Assembly (NCBI RefSeq): GCF_043641665.1
Contig: NC_092197.1
Coordinates: 16,746,148 to 16,810,147, forward strand
DNA from: Enoplosus armatus
Taxonomy: Eukaryota > Chordata > Actinopteri > Centrarchiformes > Enoplosidae
Direction of reading: 5' to 3'
Length of the DNA stretch: 64,000 nucleotides
The notes below the pieces were generated by a model. It did no database searches. It was not told where the DNA came from and was given only the letters and a program-made list of their open reading frames with translations. This document shows positions 1-43,733 of the stretch, in pieces. The first letter of the stretch is position 1, and each line of letters opens with the position of its first letter. Position numbers and translations under genes: made by a program.

Positions 1-2379
1 CAAGACGGCCTGAAGAAGAAACTAAAGCTTTCATCCAGACTGAGCAGATTTTTGGATTCCAAATATTCACAGTATTTTAAGGGCAAAAGAATGGAGATAA
101 TGATCTCTGTTGGGAAATTACACTTTTAGAAACAGTGTTAAACTAAAGCAAAACAGTAACAGTGCAGCAGAATAACCTTTTATACTCATATATATATACT
201 CTATTTATCTTCCTTATTTATTGGCATTTCATAAACACCTCTTTCATTAGACTCAAAGGTGATTGATGATATCTAAAAACTTAATCATCCCCAGCCTAAA
301 CCAGTCACTTGATGATGACTGAGATCGTTTTGTCCCTTGTGTGGCCACTGAGTCATCCCTGGATGATGAATGCATACCAAACTACACACGGCGAATGTGG
401 TGAATCCATCAGCGCAATGAAACTGCTTTGATATCAGCAGATTGGCAGACTGTCTCAAAGGAAAATGTCAATGTGAGTGTGGCGGTGAAGGGTCACAAAG
501 CGAAACAAACTTTTGAAGCTCTGCACACGGGTAAGGGTGATTTTGAGTCTCCATTACTTTTACTGAGAGCTATATTGTTGAAAACCATTATTTTTCAAGA
601 GAAGTTTGACAAAGAGGCCGAGCAGAATACCCCGATACAAGCCATTCAGTACTCTGGCCTTTTTTTTGGTTTGAAAAGGGGAACTGACTGGATCAGACAA
701 AAAAAGCTCTCTGTCTGCCACATGCACTGTTCGTCGCCTTGTGATGCGAGTCAATAAGTGAAAAGGACACACTAGGTGAGATGAGCCGAAGGCTGGCGCT
801 GTCAGAACAGCACGGTGTCTGGATCAGGCTCAGCAGAGCAGCTGCTCCGATGCCCCGGGAGCAAATAGAGCTGAGTGCAATTTTTCAGTGCCTTAGTGGA
901 GCACTGCATGCTGGGAAGGCTACAGCACCGAGCAGGCTTCAGTAGATTCAATGAAGGAAGCAGGCCTGTGGGGGTAGAAAGAAACTTGTGAACTTATCCA
1001 TGAGTTATGTTATGTTATTTCATTAAATGTCTGCACTCTGTTGGTTTCGTCCCCTCCCACAGATATGAAACACTCATAGGTTAAGGATTGGACATTAAAT
1101 ATTGGCTCCTGAGTAAATGCAGGTTAGCTTGTGAGTTAATTCAGACGAGCCAAAGAGTGAAAACTGACCTTTCTCTTAATTCTTTCCTGAAAATACAGTA
1201 ACAAATGTCACCTGGATCAGATTAGTGTTCCAGTAATGGCCTGCTAAATGTTGCTCTCTACCTCATATGCAGCACTGTCACAGCAAGCCACTGAATTTAA
1301 ATCTGCAGGTCTATAAAAAGTTCAATTATGTAAAAGAAATTCTTGACAAGGTACGCATGCCTGCTGGTTTGAATGCATTTGAGCCAGCAGGGAACATATG
1401 TATATATGCACAATATGCATACTTATCAGCATACAAATCAGTCATCAAAAAGTGTACGTTTAATTCCAAATATGCATCAATTAGCCTGTTTTCACAGCAG
1501 CAACTTCTTAATAATTAATAACATGTTCCTCAACCATAACTGCTGGTGTAAGAAAAGTCTCTCTCTGATGTATCGAAAGGTATCAGGGCAGAGATTGCAG
1601 TGCTTAATGTCCCTCATTGCTCCAACAAAAACCTTGCAGCTGCTACAAAGACTGTGGAGCTTCAATCGCACGGTAAGAAAGCCACTAAAATCATTCTGAC
1701 GAGAAATGGACATTTCTTTTAATATTTAGTGACGTTAAAAGAAAAGAAAAAAGTTATGAGCAGCAATTTATCTATTTATTTGTTCCATCAAGGTTACATT
1801 CTAAACCATAAAACTCTCAGGTCATCACTAATTTGGAAACAGGCGCTCTGGATTTTCTAACTTTTCCACCTCTGCATCTATTCAAACATCAGTCACACAG
1901 AGTGACATTTCTTACACAACTAAAGGGCAGATCTACTTGTTCCACCAGCCTATTAGAAGTAAATCCTTTTTATATAGTCTTATTTCTCATGGTGGGCCCA
2001 AAGCAGGCATGAGCGAAGGCAGTGCGAGTAACTAATAGGCTAAAAAACAGCTCCCCTCCTCCCCCACCACATCAGAGTAACAGCTATTGCTCTTCCAATT
2101 TCTCCATCTTTAGAGAGACGTTACCCTCTCTCATGTCCTTCCCACAGGTGAAATGGTGAGGCTACTTTGTCTACTGAACTGAAGGTACCATGAGGATGAA
2201 CAGTGATTAACTTCAGTCGTCGAGCGTCATCATCATTTTATTTTTTCTTCGGCATTGTACTGTATTGATTCCCGAGTCTAAACGGACACATGCTATCTAG
2301 TTTTTCACCAGTGATTGTACAAAAAAAAAAAAACGTGAGCTGCATATTATTAAATTGTAAGAAAAAGAAAAGTCCTCAC
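1..2379. other. igsf9 3' intronic sequence, no further exon recognised
   Basis: Lies after the donor of coding exon 19 on the minus strand. I searched it for the expected final exon (the charged EEFLxxRRRR-type helix and a PDZ ligand) and found no convincing match. Small open stretches on both strands show no family similarity. The end of igsf9 is therefore probably to the left of the window. Confidence 0.6.
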
Positions 2380-34549
<32,170 letters not shown>

Positions 34550-36503
34550 ATCTGTCACTCACACAACCTGCATCATGTTCAATCTGTTGGCAAAAGAGAC
34601 ACAATTGTCACACAATCACATCACTTCCTTGGCTGCGCGCAAGAAGACAGCCATCTGTGACAGATTTCCAAACTAAAAAGGCTACAGCAGAGCTGCCGCT
34701 TCTGTCATAATTTTACAGACAGGGGGAGAGGAGCGCTCAGATTTTTATACAGCTTTCCAATAACTGGAATTCATCCCATATCATTACACAAATGGGCAGA
34801 GCTGCCTCTGCTGCCAGAAAACTCCCTGGCCCTATATCCTTTTCTGAAAGTAAATGTCATAAATGTCACATAAATCTTTTGAGAGTCACGTGCGGAGCGA
34901 CATCTAAGTGTTTTATTTAGAGCACATCAATGAAGACATTTGGCTGGAGCAGCCAGGAGACTCAGCACTCAAGGACAGAGATAAGCCGGGCTGATGGGAG
35001 CGTAGGCTACAGCAAAGCATCAAGGAGTCTCACTTAATGTCAAGATTCAGTTCCGTCAAAACAACATTTTATCAAATGTGTGAACCAGAGTGAGGAAATC
35101 AACATGATAGGTCAGATTTAAGATACACACACACTAACAGGGATCCATCATTTTTACCGTCAAACACCTCCTATGCTAGAAGCTTCCAGCTACTGTATGA
35201 AATCACTCTCTAAATTAGTAAAAGCCACACATGCAGGCCATTTACAGTGCACCACAGCTGATGCTGGTTAAGGTCAGATTTGACAGGAGTAGTATTCTAA
35301 TAGCCGCACACCAGTTAGCCCACATCTATTAACTACATCTCATTAAGCCATGGTAATTACAGTGCACCCATGTAAAGAGCATGTGGCAGTGGATTCTTTA
35401 CTCAAAACAAGACTAGGTAACTTTTGCTGAACAGCCACCGCTGCAGCTACAAATGACAATTATTGGATGATGCTAAACGCAAAACCAAACTGTTGTGCAT
35501 TTAGTTAAAATGCTAAGCTATTGTAACAGTAGCATAAATGGACAAATAATCATAAAGTCTGCAAACGGAGACAGTGATGTCCGTTACACAGCTAAATTGA
35601 CCTTAAATTTGCTAACATTAGCCACCATAAGCTTCTGGTCAAATACCTGTGCAGCAGTGGATTGAACTGAGTTATATTGCTTTTGAATTGTGCTATTGCT
35701 TCTCTTACAAATGTTACATAGTCTCACTGTAAGTAAAAGCAGCAATATACTGCAATGTAAAAATACCCTATTACAGGTAAAAGTGTTCTATATAATTTCA
35801 CATATTTTTTGGAAGATGATCATGTTTTTTTATGTAAAATCTTTTTTGAAAAGTAACTTCCAACTTTAATAAATATAATAAAGTAGAACATTTCCCTCTG
35901 AAATGCAGTGAACTGGAAGTGTAAAGGAGCATGAAAAGCCAAAGTTTTCCTTTCCACCACTGTCTGCTGGAAGGTAACTCAGTATGCTGGTGAAATAAAA
36001 GTATACTTCACATTGCCAGTTGTTTAATTCTGTCGTGTGGATGGACACTTTGGTTCCTCAACGCAACAGAAGAGACGCAGGACAGAAGTGAAAAATTGTT
36101 GGCCGAGGTGCACCAGCTCCAGTGACAACTCATAAAACAAAAACCAAAAGAAAGAAAAGGACTACCGGTGAAGACGTCTCTCATTGAAATTGGAAGTTAC
36201 AGTTTGATTGACAGCACGTGGCTTGCATCATTTCTGGCTGTTGCAACCTGCCACAAAGTGCAATGTCAACGTTTAGCACATAGAGGACAATGCAATACAA
36301 CTTTATTGTCAACCATCGTGGAAATCTGTCCTTGACTATACTTTAGCAGTATAAAACATTACAACATTAAGATATGACACAGTGCAGGCAACAACAACAT
36401 CACATGTCCGGCCAAAGAAGTACTACTAAACAGTGCTTTATACTTCTCTATACTGTTAAGTGTTGGTTTGACATTTGGACACAGTGAGGACTCTTAACAT
36501 GAA

Positions 36504-36561
36504 TTTACATTACATTATATTTATTTAGCAGAAGCTTTTATCCAGAGCGATAAGTGCAACC
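36504..36561 (+). repeat. Common teleost dispersed-repeat fragment
   Basis: Contains TTACATTACATTATATTTAT followed by TTAGCAGAAGCTTTTATCCA and GAGCGATAAG. This closely resembles a sequence found very widely in fish genomes (TTTATTTAGCAGACGCTTTT then ATCCAAAGCGACTTA). Only the short core is present. Confidence 0.65.
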
Positions 36562-37583
36562 AGGAGGATACAAGCCACAAATTCGTGTAAGTACATCAAC
36601 AAGCACAGAATTTAGTAATCCTGCATGAAACGGCTAAAAAATGGAACTGCGGGTCATACATTGTTATAGTTTCTATCTACGGTTACATGTACGTGTTTAA
36701 AACCTTCTATATACACAGGATAAAAAAGGTCCACTATAAATGATAAGGTTGACTTTAATAGATATGTATGGTCAAATGAATGATGTCCCTTGTCATCTTC
36801 AGTGATCTCTATATTTCCTGAGTATGAACAGTGAACACACCCTCGTCCCAGCAGCAGCAGCAGCAGTACAGGCCATATCTGCTCTCCCTAACCACAAGGC
36901 TTTTTATGGGCTTTCATTTCATGGCTAGGACAAAGTCTGAACCAGTGAAAAACAATTACGCAGGCTGTCAACAACCGCAGTGCCTGTTCCAACACACTCC
37001 CGGGCATCAGCAAACAGCAGCGCAGCATACACAGGTTTTTCCCCACAAAATCAAAGTGAAAGTCAAGAGAAATCCTCAATCTGCGGCGCGTCTGCTGATC
37101 GGCGTCTATTGGAACATCAGCAGGCTCTTCTCCCCGTGCCCTTCACCCGGCCCGGCTTCATGCAAAGCAGTGCGACAGAGAGTTCATTCTGAACTTATTA
37201 CATTTGAATTTAGGCGTTGAGTGTTTGCTGAGACAGAGCCAGGGGTAAAAACTTCACCATTAGGAGGCTGTTGCTTCTCTTCTTCACACAGTGGGCGAGG
37301 ATGAAAGACTAGCGCACACGCACAAATTATGGCCGCCTGTTGCCGTGACTAAGCAGCGGCGACTCTTCCCTGTTCGGCACATAACGAACAGATGCTCAGC
37401 ACCTTCTCCTCATTCTCCATCGACTGCCTCTTGTTAACTAAGAATGGAGATGATAAGGATTGAATACCCTGTAATGACGTTCATCAGAAAGATAACAAGA
37501 CACTTCTTGCTCTGGCACAGGCAAGCTACAGATGAATGAAAAATGTAGTTTCTAGGCTTATTGCTCTGACAAGATAACACGTA

Positions 37584-37585
<2 letters not shown>

Positions 37586-37633
<48 letters not shown>
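37586..37633. repeat. (GT)n microsatellite
   Basis: GT dinucleotide run of about 48 bp. Confidence 0.97.
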
Positions 37634-37634
<1 letters not shown>

Positions 37635-40600
37635 CGAAATAGCAAGGCAATAAAGTGGAACAACAGTGCTTAAAAAAAAAATCTGTTGAGGAAAGAAAGA
37701 GGGAAGGGAACGCGTGGCAAGCACAAGAAGAAGAAAGATGAGGTCAAAAAGAGTCTTGTTAAGCTGCAGTCATTAAATCTGAGCAAACAAAAAAAAACTA
37801 ACAGAGCTGCCAAACAAAGCGGCCGGCACAGGTGACACGCTCAGCCATGGTAACGCAGATGGTCTCCAGACATTTCCCACAGACTTACTCTTCCTTCCTC
37901 TGACATGGAGGACATGCATAAACATAGGCACAGTGACAGCACAGCACTCTGGAAAATGTTGGAAAGCTATAATAAATGAGCCAGTAGCTCACAAAAGAAA
38001 GCGGCCTGTCTCACGCAGATTTATCAGCTGACAGAAATAGAAATGTCGGTGACAGGCGTGCTGTTGAAATTCTGTGTTGTTGCCGTTTTAATCTACACAA
38101 GGAGAGAAATGGGGACCGGCTGATTAATCGCGGCCGAGGCAAAGTAACAGATTTATCTGCAGTTCTGCCGCCTCTTGCCCCGCCACACTTGAAACCAAAA
38201 GATAAAAAAAGGTGGCTCCTACACATTTGTTTTTGGTTCAAATTCCATTTCCTTCACATGAGCGTCCATGTTTGTTTGTGTCTACGCTCAAAAACATGTC
38301 CTTTATAATGTCACAGGCATTGATTCAGACAGCTACGGGTGCTGCATCCTTTAGGGAATGTGAAATACAGGATATCGGTTCTTTGGGTAAGGATGGTTTC
38401 AAGGCGGTTTATATCTGCCAGCAAGCTAAATTGGACATTAACCTCCAACCATAGTGAGGTTCATAATTTGGTCTATAAAATATCAGAAAATTATGAAAAA
38501 TGGCCATCACGATGACTTCAAATAGCTGTTTTTTGTCCGACCAACACTCCCATAACCAAACATATTGAGTCTACAATCAAATAAGAAGCAAATCTTGATG
38601 ATTGAATGATTAAATCATCAAAAACAATTGCTGACTAATCACTCAATTGACTAATCATTTCAGCTCAACTAGTTTGCAGTCAAGAGTTTATTAGGCTGTT
38701 ATCTCACAGTGTATGGGGGGCCTTCAGTCACAAAAAATGAGGATTTGAGACTTGGGACCCGACTGCTGTGAGACTAGATTCACTTTGGACTCCCTAAAGA
38801 CTCGAAATCAACACTATCAAGTCAAAAGTTAGAAGGTTTGACATCAAAACAATAAAACAATAAAAAGTAAGTAAAGCAACTTTATGATCATTTCAAATTG
38901 CAACACACACAGTTTCTCTTTGCCAATCTCATGTTCTCTCACTGATCTTGATATTTTTCTGTGGGTTTTTTTTTTGGGAGCTCTAATAGCTGCAGTGCTT
39001 TGAAAAGCCACGTCAGAGAGCACTGATTGTCCTCTGACTCCTCAAGCAGCTGATATAAAACGCTGCTTATTGGCATTCAACCTGCTCTAACCCACCACTG
39101 CAGCAGTAATTGCTGTTGTGATTTAGTTACTTCAGTGCTTGAGCTCTTCTCCACAAGGTGATTACATTATTTTGTCTGGCCTCCTGAAAGTGTACGTTTT
39201 ACTTTTTTTCATAGTTGGCACATGGCTTAGAAAAGTCCCATTTTCAAATTCTAACACAAGCTTCCCATCACAATAGGGACCCTCGGCGTGGCTCGGTTTG
39301 ATGTGCACTTAAGAGAAAATAGGACAGATTGAGAACGGGGAGAGAGGAAAGGAAAAAAAATTTAAAAAAAAGAGGTTTGCACTGTGTGGGTATTGCATCT
39401 CTGCACCCAGAGTACAAACATTAGGTACCTTTTCTATGAATCAGAAAGCAGGCAGGCAAATCCAGATGAAAGTCTTTTTGTTGATTTACTCCATGAAATA
39501 TTATTTCAGTCAAATACAGAAAAGCATAGAAGCTGAGTGACCATTATAACCCTTTCACTAGATTTAATGCTGCAAATTTACAGAAAAAATAATTTTATTC
39601 AAAAAATGATATTTATTACTTTCCATTAAACTATTCCTGTGCAATTATTTGTCATTTTGGAGCCAAATGTTTTGCATGTAGCCATCTGTTTTTTTGTTTT
39701 TTGTTTTTGATGTTGGCAACAGCAGAGTTTTCACATCTCAATCTGATAATCCGAGGTATCATCTGCTGTCTGTCTGCTGGTCTTCACTGCCAATCGCACC
39801 TTTCCTTTCCCTGAAGCTCCTGCAATGTGATGGTCTGCTGTCAAACTGATTCAGAGCGTAGCTGTTGATGAAAATGAAGCGCTTCCACCACACCAGTTTA
39901 AATGTTTTAGGTCTTGGAGAGGATTTAAAATCATAGGAGGTGTATGTTTGGTAACATCCAGTGTTTAAAACTTAAAAGAGCAGTGGTTTGGTAAAGCAGA
40001 ACCTCATTTAATTATTTACCTTAAAAGACCCTGAAAACCTGTTGACTCAATCAGCTTCTTATGAAGTGGGTGGGGCTCCGCAGGAAAAGGGTGATGTCAC
40101 ACACATGCGCACCAATCAGCATTTAGCTACGTTCGAATCAGAACCTGATGACAGTCGGTCACTTAAAGATGTTTGGGGTTTTTTGTTAGTTACATTTCTT
40201 TTTTGCTTACTTATTCATGACTATCATTGTTGTAAAGAAATTCTTAAACTTTTGAAGCTTTCAGGGGCTTTAAGAGGACAGCGCCAGTTGATTTCACATT
40301 ACTGCTAGGTTTAATCATGTATTTCAAGCATTCTGACGTTGGTTTCCATCCCTGTCATTACAGTGTTGCAGAGACTTTCAGGACCTGGATAATTCATCAC
40401 AGTGATCATAATGTCCCCTTTGATTTTTGTCAAAGTTACATTATTGTCGAGCGGTGGCTCAGCGAAGGATTTCAAAGTGAGCCTCCCCTCACAAACTTTA
40501 TTCTAAAATCAACATTAGAGCAGGCTTATGAGCCAAGCGTCATGCACCAGGATGAAGCATGCAAAAACACTGGCATGGGCTCAGTGGTGTTTTGTAGATA

Positions 40601-41721
40601 ATAATTTGCATCTACTTCAGTCTGCCTTAAGTATGTTAAGTGTTTACTGCATCCATACAATCCAGGTGGTGTCAAGTGGCAAGTCCTTGTCCTTCCCACA
40701 AAAAAAAAAAGTACTTAAAATTGAATTCCACTCAGCTCCCTCTGATGATGTAAACTTCATGGAAAATATGATTTTATGGGAAACTGCGCCCATCTTGCAC
40801 CTCAACAGATTCAATCAAACCAGAAATAGACTGTGAGATGATTAAACGGGCCTAGTCTGGGGAAGTTATGAGAATACTTCTCCCATCATCTGTGAAATAA
40901 AGACAGACTCTGGCCTCAACACAAAGTCAACAGCACAAAAAGATGATATTTCATATTCTGCCTCCTTCTGGCTCTACATGCTGCACCACTGTAAGGTAAG
41001 TTGCAGACGTGTCCATGTAAGAAATAATATCCATCTCCTCGTAAAATGCACTGAATGGGATCAGCTCAGGCTCAAAGTGCATTCATCCGTCGCTCAAACA
41101 ATACTTTATGGTTTTAATGACACGACACGAAAGTGTAGTTTGTAATCTTGCATTTTTAAAGCCCCGAACATGACTCGGATCGGTGGGAAGAGACGCACCA
41201 TTATGTTTGGCAGCTTTGTGAGGCAAACTTTCCAGACACCCGCTCTCCTCGCCCTCTTCTACCATACTTTCAAAGACTTCAAAACTCTTGTTTTCAAAAA
41301 AAAAAAAAAAAAAAAAAAAGGTTAGTCGCACGACTATAATTAAAACACCAAATGCCAGAGGAAGAACAAAAACACCACGGAGCCACACAGACGTCGTATG
41401 AATGATTAACGCGGACCTCGCTGGCTTTGGAGGGCTTCAGCTGGTCGTGACAAGTGACTGCTGCTGAGTTCACGCTCCACAAACTTTCTGCCAGTTTCAC
41501 ATTTCACATTATCATGAAAAAAGCCCCCCCCCCCAATAGAAACTTCATTACTGACGTTTAAATGCATGACACATTTCAGAGGATTGAGGGGAGAATTTCG
41601 CACTCCGCAGCGCGGGCGCAGAGCATTAATTTCTCATCCTCTCCGAAGCTGCTGGAAGTCTGAGACACTTTCAGAATCATTAACTCCGGCTTCTGCTTCC
41701 TTTTAAAAAAATGTATCCTAC

Positions 41722-41950
41722 CTGTAGCTCGGTCTGCTGGCGGCCGCTGTGATGGGCTACTTCCTTTTAAAAACACATCCTTGGGCTGCTCCACTTTTAG
41801 TCCAACAGGTGCCTCAGTGTGGTCCGTGTGGACAGCAGGTCGGCTGTCCGGCCCTTGTTCCTTTAACCGCCTGAAATATGAGCCAGTTCCACTCCGAAGC
41901 CCGCCGGCAACAGGTGTTCACTTCACGTACAGGTGACGGCGAAGCGTCGA
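41722..41950 (-). other. igsf9: Possible non-coding first exon of igsf9
   Basis: The minus-strand block is CpG-richer than its surroundings and ends in a strong donor, CTACAG|GTAGGAT at 41722/41721. It lies 7.1 kb upstream of a strong acceptor at 34583, with no other good candidate between. It would be 5' UTR, with a three-codon upstream ORF (ATGTGTTTTTAA). The transcription start is not visible, so the outer end is approximate. Confidence 0.45.
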
Positions 41951-41999
41951 CGCACTTTGCTGCTCCCTAGCTGAGAGTCCAACCCTCCAACTTCCAGCC

Positions 42000-42647
42000 C
42001 ACCTACCACCCACCCACCTCTCCTCTGGCTCCTGCTGTTCTCTCGTGTTCAAAAGACTGAAGTTTCCACCACAGTCCCTTAAAGGCCTTTATTGTTTAAG
42101 AAGAGTTAGTTTGTTTGTGCAGAGGATGAAAAGGTTTTCTTTTTAGCCCTTAATCCCCCTGATGGCACCCAGGTTAGTGGGAACCACAAGAGGGTGTCCT
42201 TCGCCTGATGTTGGTGGCCAAACCAGCACCACAAAGTTACACTTGTTGAAGCTACGAGTCAAAATCAAATTCATTACCCACAGAAGACGACTTCTGTTGT
42301 GGCTAATGACGTGGAAAAGGGGATTCTAATCATATTCATGGATGTCACCCATCCTCAAAGTGTTCAGGGATGAAGTAAACTACCTCTTGTGCAACTTGCA
42401 TGCTGTCACTTCACTGCCTGTGCTAAGAGTCTGTTTATTTCTGAAAATGTCTTGAATAAAAGTGAACTGTCACACAAAATGATACAGAATTGATTCTTTC
42501 TGTGTGATTTCTTTGCTTATCTTGCTTTAATTTCTGGTCTATATTCATGTTGGGGTTTTTTTAAATGTAGACAAATAATATTACAAGGCAATGACAGAAG
42601 TTCTGGATCTATTTATTTATCTGTACTTTTACATGTTTCTATTCATT

Positions 42648-42680
<33 letters not shown>

Positions 42681-42820
42681 CCTCCTGCCATATGTTTTCT
42701 TTATGTAAAGTGTAAGCACCATGAATAAAATGTCTTTGTTATATTATGTAATTCATAATTAATCTCCATAGTCCGCCATCACAATCACGTCTCGAATGAC
42801 ACAGTAACAAAACTTCAGAT
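42000..42820. other. Intergenic gap between tmem230 3' end and igsf9 promoter
   Basis: Short gap with a (GT)n tract at 42651-42679. Plus-strand AATAAA motifs occur near 42457 and 42724, but no plus-strand gene body is visible beside them. Confidence 0.7.
42651..42679. repeat. (GT)n microsatellite
   Basis: GT dinucleotide run between tmem230 and igsf9. Confidence 0.95.
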
Positions 42821-43592
42821 TCTAGATCAGATTTACACTTTTATTTCTTTTCTTTCTTGTTGTTTTTAAATCGAGCAAATGTACGTAAAAAATACACCTT
42901 TCTTTGATATTCAAAACCAAATGAATAAGCACAAACAGCAATACTTCACACAGAAAGTAATACATTTCATTCAAAAAATATACTATACTTCACACGAAGT
43001 AATCAATCTTTGGATAGTACTGCAAATATAATCCTTCAGGAGAAATATAGACCTCAGAGCTTTTCATGATATACAGACTACTGTCATAATGAAATACTCG
43101 TTGAAGATATGAAACAGCTCTAAAACTGCAAAGAAAACTAAAATTCTCAGTCATCCAAGTCGAGGGCCTTCAAGCAGTAGTAAGTTAAAGGCATCTGTGT
43201 AGTAAAATGTTTCACCACTGATCCTAGGTTTGTTATCATTTCTTAAATGAGGGGTCAGCAACATGTTGCTGTACTGTTGCAGGAAAGCAGCTGCTCTGAC
43301 ATCCTCTACTCATTAAGTCTTTGGTTCACAAAGTTGAATACATAAAACCTTTTGTGTGGAGGATAATACAACACAGAGCAGCAGGTAAACAACACAGAAT
43401 TAAAAAAAATAAAAAATAAAATCAGCTAAACAAAACCTGCGAACAAACACAAGTCTCCATGGCAGAACAGTGATAACGTTTCGCCTTCTTTGCTACATAC
43501 ATTCAGAAACTCAAAGTAAACAGCAGGCAACAGTCTCAGGATACACAGCCTGGCATAAAGGAGGGGACTCTCCGCCAATCAGCAGCTGTCGC
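42820..43592 (-). other. tmem230: tmem230 3' UTR with poly(A) signal
   Basis: Runs from the tmem230 stop codon to a minus-strand AATAAA at 42840-42845. The cleavage site is assumed 10-30 nt beyond. A UTR of about 770 nt suits this compact gene. Confidence 0.5.
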
Positions 43593-43733
43593 TCAGTCGC
43601 CAAAATCTGGGATGTCGTCGTAGGAGTAACCCCGGTAACCCTTTGCGGCGTAGTAGGCGATTCTCAAATGGTAAAATCCAGGAAGGAAAACGAGCAGCCC
43701 TATGATGATGACAGGAATGGTGCGGTCTGGATG
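43593..43733 (-). CDS. tmem230: tmem230 coding exon 3
   Basis: Encodes [12 protein letters not shown] through the second helix to [10 protein letters not shown] and stop. Acceptor GTTTACAG|CATC. 46 codons plus stop, the most conserved part of the protein. Confidence 0.97.
   Translation of the reverse strand, partial: HPDRTIPVIIIGLLVFLPGFYHLRIAYYAAKGYRGYSYDDIPDFGD

Larger units (their letters stand above)
34584..41721 (-). other. First igsf9 intron (if the 41.7-kb exon is real)
   Basis: About 7.1 kb with no coding signal. It holds (GT)n at 37586-37633, a teleost dispersed-repeat fragment at 36504-36561, a stretch at 35390-35720 that resembles a repeat from memory only, and an A24 run at 41296-41319. 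I see no RNA gene. Confidence 0.55.

Noticed and set aside
428..757. 109-codon open frame on the plus strand
   Set aside because: No family resemblance and no splice or promoter context; it lies in the presumed last igsf9 intron.
35390..35720. Possible dispersed repeat with GCTAA-rich phrases
   Set aside because: Resembles fish repeats only from memory and has no second copy in the window to compare, so it is mentioned only in the intron description.
41296..41319. A24 run as tail of a retrocopy
   Set aside because: No gene-like or SINE-like body was recognised upstream of it.
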